Notes under the pieces: generated by a model
Told to the model about the DNA's origin: nothing
Seen by the model: only the letters and a program-made list of their open reading frames with translations
The model's database searches: none
Source of the DNA: Shimia sagamensis
GTDB taxonomy: Bacteria; Pseudomonadota; Alphaproteobacteria; Rhodobacterales; Rhodobacteraceae
DNA: 64,000 bases
Reading direction: 5' to 3'
NCBI RefSeq assembly: GCF_900182745.1
Contig: NZ_FXTY01000010.1
Location: 1-64,000 of the forward strand
Made by a program: the position numbers and the translations under genes
In this document: positions 26,614 to 35,965 of the stretch, one piece after another
Layout: each line of letters begins with the position of its first letter
Position numbering within the stretch: position 1 is the first letter of the stretch

Positions 26614-28113
26614 ATGGACGCAGCTCTTTCCGGACTTATGGCACTGGCAGACATCAATCTGCTGTTCCTCATTGTGGCCGCAACGCTTGGTGGCGTGTTG
26701 GTCGGGGCCCTGCCGGGCCTGAATGCGACGACCGGCGTCGCGCTTCTTCTTCCCTTTACCATCACGATGGAGCCGATCCCGGCCATCGCGATCCTCACAA
26801 CCATCTATTGCGCCGCAACATTTGCGGGCGCTATTACCGCCATTCTGATCAACACACCCGGAACTTCGGCCAGTGCGACCACCTGCCTTGATGGCTATCC
26901 GCTGGCGCAACGGGGCGAAGCTGGCAAGGCCTTGGGTATGGCGGCGGTTTCGTCGACCATTGGCGGCATTGTCTCGGTTGTTTGCCTGATGGCTGCCGCA
27001 CCACTGATGGCTCGCGCGGCCTATAATTTTGCGCCGCCTGAGTACTTTGCGCTCACTGTGTTTGGCCTGTCGATGCTGGCCACCATTGGTGATGGTTCTC
27101 CAATCAAGAACATCCTGTCTGGTGCCTTTGGCGTGCTGGTGGCAACCGTTGGTGTCGATCTTCTGACCTCTATCGAGCGTTTTACCTTTGGCATGAACGA
27201 GCTGAGCGAAGGTATTCCCTTTGTACCGGTGATGATCGGTGTCTTTGGTATTTCGGAACTGCTGATCCAGGCTGACAACCTGCACGTAGAGCGCAAGCAG
27301 GTGATCATGAAGGCGATCAAACTGCCCAGCCGCGCGGATTATAAGAAGGTCTGGCGAACCATCCTGCGCTCATCCGGTATCGGCACATTCATTGGCATTT
27401 TGCCTGCTGAAGGCGCAACCGTGGCCTCGATGATTGGCTATAACGAAGCAAAGCGCTGGTCAAAAACACCTGAGGAATTTGGCAAAGGCTCTCTGGAAGG
27501 CATCGCCGGGTCCGAAGCGGCAAATAATTCGGCCACCGGTGGGGCCATGGTACCAACCTTGGCACTGGGGATTCCCGGCAGCCCAACTGCGGCTGTGATC
27601 CTGGCGGGCCTGATGGTGCACGGTTTGCGTCCCGGCCCAACCATGTTCACCGAACAAGCTGACTTTGCCTTTGCGATCTTCTGGTCGATGATGCTGGTCA
27701 ACGTGCTTTTCTTCTTTATCGGTCTGTTTGGCGCCAAGCTGTTTGCCCGCGTCACCTTGATCCCGATTCAGATCCTTTGGCCAATCGTGTTCATTTTCTC
27801 GATTGTCGGGGCCTATGCTCTGGAACAGTCGATGATCGATGTGCTGATCGCCGTTGGCTCGGGTATCCTTGGCTTCTTCATGCGCCGCTATGGGTTCTCG
27901 GTTGTGCCCATGGCCATCGGCCTAATCCTAGGCGGCATGCTGGAAACCCGTCTGGGCCAATCCATGGTGATGCTCGACGAACAATGGTGGCTGATGTTCA
28001 CCCGTCCCCTGGCTCTCTTCTTCTTTGTCCTGACCGCGCTGGCCCTGTTTGGCCCGCTGGTCTGGGGCCTGATGTTCAAACAACGCTCACCTGTCGAGTC
28101 GACTGGAGAATAA
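26614..28113 (+). CDS. tctA: TTT-system large membrane subunit (TctA)
   Basis: A 499-residue permease with about 11-12 membrane segments. Family signatures are visible: [20 protein letters not shown] near residue 30, the [20 protein letters not shown] stretch near 85-105, and the mirrored motif [20 protein letters not shown] near 255-275 followed by [20 protein letters not shown] near 293-312. These two inverted halves form the transport path, driven by the ion gradient. It works with the binding protein and TctB encoded just upstream. The downstream enolase-superfamily gene starts after only one base, so transport and catabolism are tightly co-expressed. Confidence 0.95.
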   Translation: MDAALSGLMALADINLLFLIVAATLGGVLVGALPGLNATTGVALLLPFTITMEPIPAIAILTTIYCAATFAGAITAILINTPGTSASATTCLDGYPLAQRGEAGKALGMAAVSSTIGGIVSVVCLMAAAPLMARAAYNFAPPEYFALTVFGLSMLATIGDGSPIKNILSGAFGVLVATVGVDLLTSIERFTFGMNELSEGIPFVPVMIGVFGISELLIQADNLHVERKQVIMKAIKLPSRADYKKVWRTILRSSGIGTFIGILPAEGATVASMIGYNEAKRWSKTPEEFGKGSLEGIAGSEAANNSATGGAMVPTLALGIPGSPTAAVILAGLMVHGLRPGPTMFTEQADFAFAIFWSMMLVNVLFFFIGLFGAKLFARVTLIPIQILWPIVFIFSIVGAYALEQSMIDVLIAVGSGILGFFMRRYGFSVVPMAIGLILGGMLETRLGQSMVMLDEQWWLMFTRPLALFFFVLTALALFGPLVWGLMFKQRSPVESTGE

Positions 28114-28114
28114 T

Positions 28115-29287
28115 ATGACAAAAATAAAATCAGTCCGTACCCGCGTCTGGAACTGGAAGGGCAAGACAGTTCCGCCTCAAGGCAACTTCTGCACTAACGC
28201 GTCAGATGCCCTATATGATCGTGGCGATGCCATGGGGAGCTTTCGCTTTCACCAGTGGCTGACCTGCGAGGTGGAAACCGAATGTGGCATGATCGGCATC
28301 GGCAACGCCGCTCTGGCGCCGAGCCTGGTCAAGCTTGCCATCGACGAGCACTACGCCCCGATGGTGATTGGCGAAGATCCGTTTGACTATGCCTATCTGT
28401 GGGAAAAAATGTATCGCCGCACCCATGCGTGGGGCCGCAAAGGTGTCGGTATGACCGCAATCTCGGCCGTGGATATCGCGATTTGGGATCTGATGGGCAA
28501 GCTCACCAACAAGCCAGTGTTCAAACTGCTGGGCGGCCGCACAAAGGAAAAGATCCCAGTTTATTACTCCAAGCTATACGCTGACAATGTCGAGGCGATG
28601 CAGGCCGAGGCTGAAGAGGCGATGAAACACGGCTATCAGGGCTTCAAGACCCGCTTTGGCTACGGTCCCAAAGACGGCATGAAGGGTATGCGCGAGAACT
28701 TGAAGCGGGTCGAAGCGGTGCGCGAAGTAATCGGCTACGACACTGACCTGATGCTGGAGTGCTATATGGGTTGGAATCTGGACTACACAAAACGCATGCT
28801 GCCCAAGCTCGAGAAGTTTGAGCCGCGTTGGCTGGAAGAGCCGGTGATTGCCGACGATATCCATGGCTATGCCGAGTTGAACAAAGGGCCGATCCCGATT
28901 TCTGGGGGGGAGCACGAGTTCTCGCTGATGGGGTTCCGCCAGTTGCTGGATCTCAAAGCGGTGTCGGTCATTCAGTATGACACCAACCGCGTGGGCGGCA
29001 TCACTGCCGCGCAAAAGATCAACGCCCTGGCCGAAGCCTATCAGGTGCCGGTGATCCCGCACGCAGGCCAGATGCACAATTACCACCTGACGATGGCCAA
29101 CGTGAACTGCCCGATTTCTGAATATTTCCCGGTGCATGACGTCGAGGTCGGAAATGAGCTGTTCTATTACATCTTCGAAGGCGATCCGGACGCAGTGGAT
29201 GGTTATCTGGATTTGGACGACAACAAGCCCGGTCTGGGGATTTCTATCTCTGACAAGTACCTCGCAGATTTTGAGGTGACAGAATGA
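28115..29287 (+). CDS. Enolase-superfamily sugar-acid dehydratase (L-rhamnonate dehydratase-like)
   Basis: A 390-residue member of the mandelate racemase/muconate lactonising enzyme group. It should abstract the proton alpha to the carboxylate of a sugar acid and eliminate water, giving a 2-keto-3-deoxy acid. The catalytic pieces are readable: Lys178 and Arg180 (FKTR), the metal ligands Glu215 (LMLECY), Glu241 or 242 (LEEPV) and Glu266 (SGGEHE), and the general acid/base His316 ([11 protein letters not shown]). GEHE and the PHAGQ histidine resemble L-rhamnonate dehydratase. The metal ligand at position 215 is Glu where Asp is more common. The next enzyme acts on L-2-keto-3-deoxyarabonate, so L-arabonate or a related pentonate or hexonate is the likely substrate. 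Confidence 0.85.
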   Translation: MTKIKSVRTRVWNWKGKTVPPQGNFCTNASDALYDRGDAMGSFRFHQWLTCEVETECGMIGIGNAALAPSLVKLAIDEHYAPMVIGEDPFDYAYLWEKMYRRTHAWGRKGVGMTAISAVDIAIWDLMGKLTNKPVFKLLGGRTKEKIPVYYSKLYADNVEAMQAEAEEAMKHGYQGFKTRFGYGPKDGMKGMRENLKRVEAVREVIGYDTDLMLECYMGWNLDYTKRMLPKLEKFEPRWLEEPVIADDIHGYAELNKGPIPISGGEHEFSLMGFRQLLDLKAVSVIQYDTNRVGGITAAQKINALAEAYQVPVIPHAGQMHNYHLTMANVNCPISEYFPVHDVEVGNELFYYIFEGDPDAVDGYLDLDDNKPGLGISISDKYLADFEVTE

Positions 29288-30198
29288 GCCGCCCCTACAA
29301 AGGTATCTGGCCTGTCGCGCCAACACCGTTCAACCCGGATGGCACATTAGATCTTGAGAGTATGACCCGTGTTCTGGATTGTATGATTGATCAGGGTGCA
29401 GATGGTATCTGTATATTGGCAAATTTTTCGGAACAGTTTCTGATTTCAGATGCCGAGCGGGAAACACTAACTCGCTTGTGCCTGGAACACGTTGCAGGCC
29501 GGGTACCGGTGATTGTGACCGTCAGCCACTTTGCGACCGAAATCGCGGTCGAGCGGACCCAGTTTGTCAAAGATCTGGGGGCCTCGATGGTGATGATGAT
29601 GGCACCGTATCACGGGGCTTTGATGAAGGGCACACCCACCCAGACCTATGAACAGTTCAAGGCTGTTGGCGACATTGGCCTGCCGATCATGGTGCAGGAC
29701 GCGCCGCTTTCGGGTGTTGACTTGCCAGTTCCTTTACTCGTGAAAATGGCCGCCGAGATTGAGATGGTAAAACTGTTCAAGATCGAATGTGTCGGGGCCG
29801 CTGCCAAACTGCGTGCGCTGATTGAGGCAGGCGGAGACGCTATCGAAGGCCCATTTGATGGCGAGGAAGCTATAACCTTGTTGGCAGATCTGGACGCCGG
29901 CGCAACTGGCGGCATGACCAGCGCCATGATCCCGGATCAGATCAAGCCGGTGATTGACATGCATCTGGCGGGTGACAGGGCTGGGGCCACTGCGGCCTAT
30001 GGCCGAGTCTTGCCTGCCATCAATCACGAAAACCGGCAGTGCGGGTTCCGCGCGGCCAAGGCCGCGATGGTCGAAGGTGGTGTAATTAAATCAGAATTCT
30101 GCCGCCATCCGATCGAACCTTTGCATCCAGACACTCGATCTGGGTTGATGGATCTGCTACGGCCACTGGATCCGGTTGTATTGAATTGGGGTAAATAG
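29284..30198 (+). CDS. L-2-keto-3-deoxyarabonate dehydratase-like (DHDPS family)
   Basis: A 304-residue class I lyase of the dihydrodipicolinate synthase family. It closely resembles the Azospirillum L-2-keto-3-deoxyarabonate dehydratase (EC 4.2.1.43), which makes alpha-ketoglutaric semialdehyde: shared stretches include [20 protein letters not shown], the [14 protein letters not shown] core, [20 protein letters not shown], and the C-terminal [11 protein letters not shown]. The Schiff-base lysine should be Lys166 in LFKIECVG. The gene overlaps the preceding dehydratase gene by four bases (ATGA). With the dehydratase before it and the semialdehyde dehydrogenase after it, it forms the middle step of a non-phosphorylative pentonate route. 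A related 5-keto-4-deoxyglucarate dehydratase role is less likely. Confidence 0.88.
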   Translation: MSRPYKGIWPVAPTPFNPDGTLDLESMTRVLDCMIDQGADGICILANFSEQFLISDAERETLTRLCLEHVAGRVPVIVTVSHFATEIAVERTQFVKDLGASMVMMMAPYHGALMKGTPTQTYEQFKAVGDIGLPIMVQDAPLSGVDLPVPLLVKMAAEIEMVKLFKIECVGAAAKLRALIEAGGDAIEGPFDGEEAITLLADLDAGATGGMTSAMIPDQIKPVIDMHLAGDRAGATAAYGRVLPAINHENRQCGFRAAKAAMVEGGVIKSEFCRHPIEPLHPDTRSGLMDLLRPLDPVVLNWGK

Positions 30199-30199
30199 G

Positions 30200-30913
30200 A
30201 TGACACAGGGCGGTTGGATTTCAACACTCAAAGAGGAAGGGGCAGTCCGCCCCCGCCGCACCCTGGCCGAGGAAGCGGCAGATAACCTGCGCGAGTTTAT
30301 CCTGTTGGGCAAACTTGAACCGAGCACTTCAATCCCTGAACGGGAACTGGCTGAGGCGCTGGGCATTTCTCGCACGCCACTACGCGAGGCGTTGCGGTTA
30401 CTTGAGATCGAAGGCCTAGTGGAATACTCCGCCACCCGTCGCCCTCGTGTGGCCGATCCATCGTTGCAGGAACTGACGCAATATATCTCAGTTCTTGGTG
30501 CGCTTGAGGCTTTGGCGGGTGAAACTGCCTGTGTTGAGGCCACGGATGCCGAGATCGCCGAGATCCAGAAACTAGGTCACGACATGGCCGAAGGCTCTTC
30601 CGAGTTGACGGCGCTGCAATTCTTCCAGCTCGACATGCGGTTTCACTCCTCCATTGTCGAGGCAAGTCGCAACGAACCGTTGATTGAAACCCATCGCCAG
30701 TACAATGCGCGATTGTGGCGGGCACGGTTTCTGTCTTCCCAACAGGTGGACCGGCGGGACAACACCTTGTCGCAGCACTCTGATATCACGGCGGCACTGA
30801 TTGCCCGGGATGCTAAGGCAACCCGCCGCGCCCTGCGCGACCACCTCAAAAGCACCATTTCAAATATCACCCGCATTCACGAAGCCCGTGATGCGGCGCA
30901 GACCGAGGACTAA
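30200..30913 (+). CDS. GntR-family transcriptional regulator (FadR/FCD type)
   Basis: A 237-residue regulator with a winged helix at about residues 17-84 (EEAADNLREFILLGKLEPST, then IPERELAEALGISRTPLREA) and an all-helical FCD ligand domain at about 90-220. The usual FCD metal ligands Asp145, His149, His193 and His215 are all present, so it probably binds a metal-coordinated carboxylate such as the pathway's sugar acid or keto acid. The start codon lies two bases after the upstream stop. It is embedded in the operon it most likely controls, which would give autoregulation through the palindrome upstream of the first transporter gene. Most such regulators are repressors released by the substrate. 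Confidence 0.9.
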   Translation: MTQGGWISTLKEEGAVRPRRTLAEEAADNLREFILLGKLEPSTSIPERELAEALGISRTPLREALRLLEIEGLVEYSATRRPRVADPSLQELTQYISVLGALEALAGETACVEATDAEIAEIQKLGHDMAEGSSELTALQFFQLDMRFHSSIVEASRNEPLIETHRQYNARLWRARFLSSQQVDRRDNTLSQHSDITAALIARDAKATRRALRDHLKSTISNITRIHEARDAAQTED

Positions 30914-30915
30914 AC

Positions 30916-31914
30916 ATGAAACCGAAGATTGGCATTATCCCCGGTGACCCCAGCGGCATCGGCCCCGAACTGATTGCCCGCCTGTTGAACCAGGATGGCG
31001 TGACCGAAGCAGCAGACATCCTGCTGATCGGTGATGCCCATGTGTTCGAAACGGGTCAGCTTGTGGCGGGGCAAGACTTTGCCATGACACCTGTTGACGT
31101 CACCGCAGGTGACTGGAGCGTCAGACAAGGCGTCGCCTTTCACGCGATGGAGACTATTGAACCAGAGCAGATCAATGTTGCAACGGTGACGGAGGCCGGT
31201 GGCGCATCGGTTCTGCAAACACTGGATCAGGCGCTGGAGTTCGTTCAGTCCGGTGTCATTGATGCCATCGTTTTTGGCCCTTTTAACAAAGCCGCGATGC
31301 ATTTGGCGGGTTTGGGCCATGATGACGAGCTGCACTACATGGCTGAAAAGCTGGGGGTGACAAATTACATTTCCGAGCTGAACACGTTGGACGGCATGTG
31401 GACCAGCCGGGTGACCAGTCACATTGCTTTGCGTGATGTTGCGGACACAATTTCCGAAGAGCGGGTTACCGAGGCGGTGCATCTGATCGACAACGTGCTG
31501 CGCCGTTCTGGCATTGAACGCCCACGTATTTCCGTTGCTGCAATCAATCCGCATGCGGGTGACGGTGGTAATTTTGGTACAGAAGAAATCGATATTCTGG
31601 AGCCCACTGTGCGCAAGTTGGCCGAGGGTCAAATGGCAGTGGACGGTCCCTGGCCATCGGACACAGTCTTCCTAAAAGCGGTTGCTAAAGAAATCGACGC
31701 GGTTGTCACGATGTATCATGATCAAGGCCAGATCGCCCTGAAATTACTTGGATTTGATCGCGGCGTCACCGTGCAGGGCGGCCTGCCTGTGCCAGTTGCA
31801 ACCCCTGCGCATGGAACGGCCTTTGATATCGCCGGGCAAGGGCGCGCCGACGTTGGCGCCACTCGTGCTGCTTTTGACATTGCCTGCACTATGGTCACTC
31901 ACTGGGATAAGTAA
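30916..31914 (+). CDS. PdxA-like dehydrogenase (4-hydroxythreonine-4-phosphate dehydrogenase family)
   Basis: A 332-residue NAD-dependent metalloenzyme of the PdxA family. The three metal-binding histidines are in place: His169 (VTSHIALRD), His213 (INPHAGDGG) and His268 (TMYHDQGQ), with GDPSGIGPEL at the N-terminus. True PdxA works in pyridoxal phosphate synthesis; PdxA2-type paralogues act in catabolism of four-carbon sugar acids, together with a DUF1537 kinase. There is no kinase gene here. Its place between the regulator and the semialdehyde dehydrogenase argues for a catabolic role on an unphosphorylated or host-phosphorylated acid, such as an oxidation of a side substrate. The exact reaction is unknown. 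Confidence 0.82.
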   Translation: MKPKIGIIPGDPSGIGPELIARLLNQDGVTEAADILLIGDAHVFETGQLVAGQDFAMTPVDVTAGDWSVRQGVAFHAMETIEPEQINVATVTEAGGASVLQTLDQALEFVQSGVIDAIVFGPFNKAAMHLAGLGHDDELHYMAEKLGVTNYISELNTLDGMWTSRVTSHIALRDVADTISEERVTEAVHLIDNVLRRSGIERPRISVAAINPHAGDGGNFGTEEIDILEPTVRKLAEGQMAVDGPWPSDTVFLKAVAKEIDAVVTMYHDQGQIALKLLGFDRGVTVQGGLPVPVATPAHGTAFDIAGQGRADVGATRAAFDIACTMVTHWDK

Positions 31915-31918
31915 GAAC

Positions 31919-33427
31919 ATGACTTTTACACCACATGGAAATCATCTGATCGCTGGCCAATGGGTCGCGGGCGAAACAAAATTTAGTTCAGAACCCGCGC
32001 ATGGCCCGTCTCATGGGTTTTCGGTCGGCACGCCAGAGCATGTCAACGCGGCTGTAGAGGCTGCCGAAGAGGCGTTCTGGTCCTTTGGATATTCTAGCCG
32101 GGCGGAACGCGCAGCCTTTCTGAACGCGATTGCCGATGAGATTGAAGCGCGCGCCGATGCGATTACCGAAATTGGCACTCAGGAAACCGGTCTTCCCGAA
32201 GCCCGACTACAGGGTGAGCGGGGTCGCACAACCGGTCAACTGCGTTTGTTTGCATCGCATATTTTGGATGGTCACTATCTGGACCGTCGCCATGATGAGG
32301 CTCTGCCCGACCGGGCCCCTCAACCGCGGCCTGACCTGAAAATGATCCAGCGTCCAATTGGACCTGTTGCGGTGTTTGGTGCATCTAACTTTCCGTTGGC
32401 GTTCTCGACTGCGGGTGGTGACACGGCCGCCGCACTGGCCGCAGGTTGCCCTGTGGTGGTCAAGGGGCATTCAGCACATCCGGGAACGGGTGAAATTATC
32501 GCTGCGGCCATCCAAGCGGCGGTTGCTACCTGCGACATGCACCCCGGTGTGTTTTCGTTGGTGCAAGGGGGCAAACGCGACGTAGGGCAAGCTCTTGTCC
32601 AGCATCCTTTGATCAAAGCTGTTGGGTTCACTGGCTCGCTCGCTGGTGGACGAGCTTTGTTTGATCTCTGCGCACAACGCCCCGAACCGATCCCGTTTTT
32701 TGGTGAACTGGGTTCTGTGAACCCGATGTTCATCTTACCCGAATCCGCAAAAACACGAGGCGCACAGATCGGCGCTGGTTGGACGGCATCTTTGACTATG
32801 GGCGCGGGGCAATTTTGTACCAACCCGGGCATTGCTGTCGTGCTCAAGGATCAAGCCAAGGCTTTTATCGATGCAGCAGCTAAAGGGTTGGCACAAGTTG
32901 GCGAACAAACGATGCTGACGGATGGCATCGCGTTAGCGTTTCGTAATGGACAGAGCCGTATTGCCGCGAGCGAAGGGGTTCAGGAAGTTCTGTCCAGCAT
33001 GTGTAATCAGCGAAATGCCACACCACAGCTGTATCAGACGACTGCGGCGCAGTGGCTGGCCAACGATGAGCTGGGAGAAGAAGTTTTTGGTCCGCTTGGA
33101 TTGATTGTTATCGCCGACGATATTGGCCAAATGCACTCCGTTGCTCGAGCACTTCAGGGACAGCTGACTTGTACACTGCACATGGATCAAGGCGATACAA
33201 AAACCGCTCAGTCGATTTTACCCATTCTTGAACGTAAAGCCGGTCGTATTTTGGTGAACGGATTTCCAACAGGTGTTGAAGTCAGTGAAACAATGGTTCA
33301 TGGAGGGCCCTATCCTGCTTCCACTAACTTTGGGGCGACGTCAGTTGGCACCTTGTCCATCAGGCGGTTTTTGAGGCCTGTGTGCTATCAAAATTTGCCG
33401 ACCGCCCTTTTGCCGGAGTCATTTTAG
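31919..33427 (+). CDS. Alpha-ketoglutaric semialdehyde dehydrogenase (2,5-dioxovalerate dehydrogenase)
   Basis: A 502-residue aldehyde dehydrogenase that should oxidise alpha-ketoglutaric semialdehyde to 2-oxoglutarate with NAD(P), the last step of the pentonate route. It has the type III KGSADH look (the compact RPIGPVAVFGASNFPLAFST, with Asn157). The general base is Glu263 (FFGELGSVNP) and the catalytic Cys is Cys300 (GAGQFCTNPG). The ATG four bases after the PdxA-like stop gives the family start; a longer frame reading back into the previous gene is rejected. Genes for all three steps from sugar acid to 2-oxoglutarate are thus contiguous. It ends the operon. Confidence 0.9.
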   Translation: MTFTPHGNHLIAGQWVAGETKFSSEPAHGPSHGFSVGTPEHVNAAVEAAEEAFWSFGYSSRAERAAFLNAIADEIEARADAITEIGTQETGLPEARLQGERGRTTGQLRLFASHILDGHYLDRRHDEALPDRAPQPRPDLKMIQRPIGPVAVFGASNFPLAFSTAGGDTAAALAAGCPVVVKGHSAHPGTGEIIAAAIQAAVATCDMHPGVFSLVQGGKRDVGQALVQHPLIKAVGFTGSLAGGRALFDLCAQRPEPIPFFGELGSVNPMFILPESAKTRGAQIGAGWTASLTMGAGQFCTNPGIAVVLKDQAKAFIDAAAKGLAQVGEQTMLTDGIALAFRNGQSRIAASEGVQEVLSSMCNQRNATPQLYQTTAAQWLANDELGEEVFGPLGLIVIADDIGQMHSVARALQGQLTCTLHMDQGDTKTAQSILPILERKAGRILVNGFPTGVEVSETMVHGGPYPASTNFGATSVGTLSIRRFLRPVCYQNLPTALLPESF

Positions 33428-34007
33428 GGACCGAATAGAGTTTTGTTTTCAAGATTTTGAACCCCATAGCTGCCTTTGTTCCCGAAAGAGACAAGGGGCA
33501 GCTATGGTCCGTTTAGTTCAGCCAAAAGCCCTGACTTTGCAAAGTATGCTACCTTTGGTGGTACGCGCAAGGAATGTCATTGGGAGGGATTTTCCGGGGT
33601 GTTTACTCCAAATGGTCAAGAGAGGTTCCTAGAAGCCGGGAAGACGCTGTGGGCGGGCGGTACTTGGGGCGTCCCCTGTGGAGGTGCGAGAACTCGAACT
33701 GCAGTCGCAGAAACACAAAGCCACATTACCGCTCGGACTGATGGCACAACAAGGATTGTTCCTGAATTGCCATGCCGCTCTGAGAATAAACATAACTCAG
33801 CCGATTGGCTGAGCTTGCCTGGAGTAGGGGGGAGTCATAAACCTGAATAGTGCAAGAAAGCCACTTTCTGAACGCACCAAGGGGCCTCCCTCTCACAACT
33901 TACTCCTTGATCTGGGTGCATTGGTTTGACAAACACCCTTTGACATCTTTCGAAAGGCGGCCAAGCAGGTCGCCTTTTCCTTTTGACCAACCTTTTGGAA
34001 TGCTGCC
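33428..34007. other. Gene-less stretch with hairpins after the sugar-acid operon
   Basis: About 580 bp. It holds an imperfect hairpin at 33468-33503 (AGCTGCC with GGCAGCT), a perfect 7-bp hairpin at 33796-33813 (CTCAGCC-GATT-GGCTGAG) and the terminator listed separately. A 124-codon open frame in the middle has no family resemblance or ribosome-binding site, and I do not call it a gene. The first hairpin may end the upstream operon, but it lacks a T-run. Confidence 0.4.
33953..33984 (+). terminator. Strong rho-independent terminator upstream of the MYG1 gene
   Basis: AAAGGCGGCC and GGTCGCCTTT form a 10-bp stem (one G-T pair) with an AAGCA loop, followed by TCCTTTT. It stands 24-55 bp before the next start codon. 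Nothing clearly transcribed ends here, so it may close an unrecognised short transcript or attenuate the downstream gene. Confidence 0.65.
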
Positions 34008-34925
34008 ATGACGATCACCCACCTAGTCACTCATTCTGGCGGTTTCCATGCCGACGAGTTGCTGTCTTCAGTGGTGCTTACACAACTGTTTCCTCAAGCG
34101 GAGCTGCGCCGCAGTCGGGATCGGAATTCGATCACTCCCGCAGCCCACAAAATCATTTTTGATGTTGGCGGCGCCTACGATGGGGAGGCGCAGATTTTCG
34201 ATCACCACCAACGTCCCGGGCCACTGCGTGGCGATGGCCAACCGTTCAGTTCTTTTGGTCTGATATGGGCACACTACGGGCGCGCGTATCTGGAAGCCAT
34301 GAACGTCCCTAAAGGTGACGTTGAGGCCATCCATGCAGAGTTTGACGCCAAATTTGTGCTAGCAATTGACCTCTTGGACAATGGCGCAATGGAACCGTCT
34401 GTTGCTGGGCCTTTGTCGATCATGACCTTGCCAGCATTGTTGGGAAGCTTGAAGCCTGTATTTGACGACGTATCGCCAACCGCAGACGATGACGCATTCT
34501 TCGAGGCTTTGCCCATTGCCCGGAGTTTTGTCGAAGCCCAAATTCGCAATCTCGCAGCCAAAATCAGGTCACGAGATATCGTGATCAAGGCAATCGCCAA
34601 TGCAGGCACATCCCCTATTCTTGAACTGCCAACGGGTATGCCTTACCGCTCGACCCTCGACCAAGCAGAAGCTGAACATATGTTGTTTGTGATCCACCCG
34701 CGCGGTGATGACTGGACACTCAATGGCATCAAGCTGTCAAATGACACTTTCGAGCAACGCGCGGATCTGCCTGCCGCTTGGGCAGGCCTAACAGACAGGG
34801 AGCTTGAAGAGGCGAGCGGTGTCCAAGGCGCCAAATTCTGCCATAACGCCCGCTTTATCGCTGTTGCCAACACCCGTGAGGCGATCCTGGAAATGGCCGA
34901 AATTGCGGTGCGAGGCGTTCACTAG
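34008..34925 (+). CDS. MYG1/UPF0160 family metal-dependent hydrolase
   Basis: A 305-residue protein of the MYG1 (UPF0160) family, related to DHH phosphoesterases. It opens with the signature THSGGFHADELLSSVVLTQL, has IIFDVGGAYDGEAQIFDHHQ around residues 50-70 (the DHH-like metal-binding Asp-His-His), and ends with GAKFCHNARFIAVANTREAI. Eukaryotic MYG1 is a 3'-5' RNA exonuclease; bacterial members are annotated as metal-dependent hydrolases with unproven substrates. It appears to be a single gene, separated from both neighbours by long gene-less stretches, and is unrelated to the catabolic operons around it. Confidence 0.9.
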   Translation: MTITHLVTHSGGFHADELLSSVVLTQLFPQAELRRSRDRNSITPAAHKIIFDVGGAYDGEAQIFDHHQRPGPLRGDGQPFSSFGLIWAHYGRAYLEAMNVPKGDVEAIHAEFDAKFVLAIDLLDNGAMEPSVAGPLSIMTLPALLGSLKPVFDDVSPTADDDAFFEALPIARSFVEAQIRNLAAKIRSRDIVIKAIANAGTSPILELPTGMPYRSTLDQAEAEHMLFVIHPRGDDWTLNGIKLSNDTFEQRADLPAAWAGLTDRELEEASGVQGAKFCHNARFIAVANTREAILEMAEIAVRGVH

Positions 34926-35782
34926 TCCGGGAATTGTGAATTCGCTACGATCTGTACCAAAAAGTGGGAAGGAGTAGATTGCGAGTTTTGCAAAGTCTGA
35001 CTTTCGCTCACCATTACAAAAAGAATGTGGATCACGCATCGTATTTGAGGGCTGTTCGACTGCGGTGGTTTCGAGCTCCCGCAATCAGTACAAAATAAGC
35101 CGCCGCAAGGCGGATTTCTGCGTTCTGGGACGATCTTATGACAGGGCAAATCTAGCACGCCTAGTGTAACGATAGTGAGGCGCGGACAACATGCGCTGTC
35201 GATCTCGGTATCCGGTCACAGCCTTCATCTCTTACGTTTGGGGCTTGTGACCGTCTCTCCTGAGAAACCTCTATTTTGCGTTAGTTCTGGTTGCGGACGG
35301 TAAATCCTTCTTCACGAAAGATCCGCTACAGCGTTCCAATTTACCTGCCAACTCTCATGCTCAGCAGGATTTGCAGGCTTCGATGGCCTACGCACAGCTA
35401 TCAACTGATCCGGCAAATTCAGTCTTGGCAGGTCGCTTGGATACACGGCGCTAGACGCGTGGATCAATACCCCCAAACACCGGATACGGCGAGGAGCCGG
35501 TCACAACCTGTCAATTCAGCGGCAAGAAATACGGACGGTTTGTCGAGGCCCGTGTGTGGCACGGGCACGGCGCCATTGCATGCGAATGACACCGCCAAAT
35601 CACCCTAATCAGAGGAGTTAGACACTCTCTTAGTTTCGTCGGTCATTTGTCCGGAAGAACCTGAACAGGACACCGCGCTCAAACAGCACTCTCTGCACTG
35701 TAGTGAGTTTGGTTATCTAAGGGCAAAACCATCTGGGGCGCAGCACAACACTGTGCCCCAGTGTCAAAAAGAACATCGCCTG
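34926..35782. other. Gene-less stretch with a degenerate tRNA-like 3' end
   Basis: About 860 bp with no supported gene. At 35076-35091, CTCCCGCAATCAGTAC matches 15 of 16 bases of the tRNA-fMet 3' end and flank seen at 3710-3725. It is followed, as there, by an AAGCCGCC-type hairpin (CCGCC-GCAA-GGCGG at 35100-35113). The rest of the tRNA is not recognisable. The remaining DNA has no family resemblance on either strand. Confidence 0.45.
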
Positions 35783-35965
35783 CTACTGTGACAGGGCGAC
35801 AGCTTCCTTCAGGCGGCTCAAAGAACCGATCTGGTTTGCAAGGATCAATACCAAACGCGCATTCATGTCATTTGCTTGCTCGTCGGTCATCTCCCGTTGT
35901 GCCTCTGTGAGGACTTCGTAGAAGTCGTCGGGGGACTCGATATTGGGGGTTAGTATCAAACTCAT
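35783..35965 (-). CDS. DUF2783 small protein
   Basis: A 60-residue protein of the DUF2783 family, starting MSLILTPNIESPDDFYEVLT and followed by two amphipathic helices (MTDEQANDMNARLVLILANQ). It overlaps the stop of the FAD monooxygenase gene by four bases (ATGA), so it is translationally coupled to it. Small DUF2783 genes regularly follow this type of monooxygenase, and it may be a stabilising or regulatory subunit of that enzyme. There is no experimental role known to me. It is the last gene of the VOC-monooxygenase operon. Confidence 0.8.
   Translation of the reverse strand: MSLILTPNIESPDDFYEVLTEAQREMTDEQANDMNARLVLILANQIGSLSRLKEAVALSQ

Noticed and set aside
31748-31918. N-terminal extension of the semialdehyde dehydrogenase
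   Set aside because: It overlaps the PdxA-like gene and encodes low-quality sequence. The ATG at 31919 matches the family.
33476-33850. 124-codon plus-strand open frame after the sugar-acid operon
   Set aside because: No ribosome-binding site, no family resemblance, unnatural composition, and hairpins inside it.
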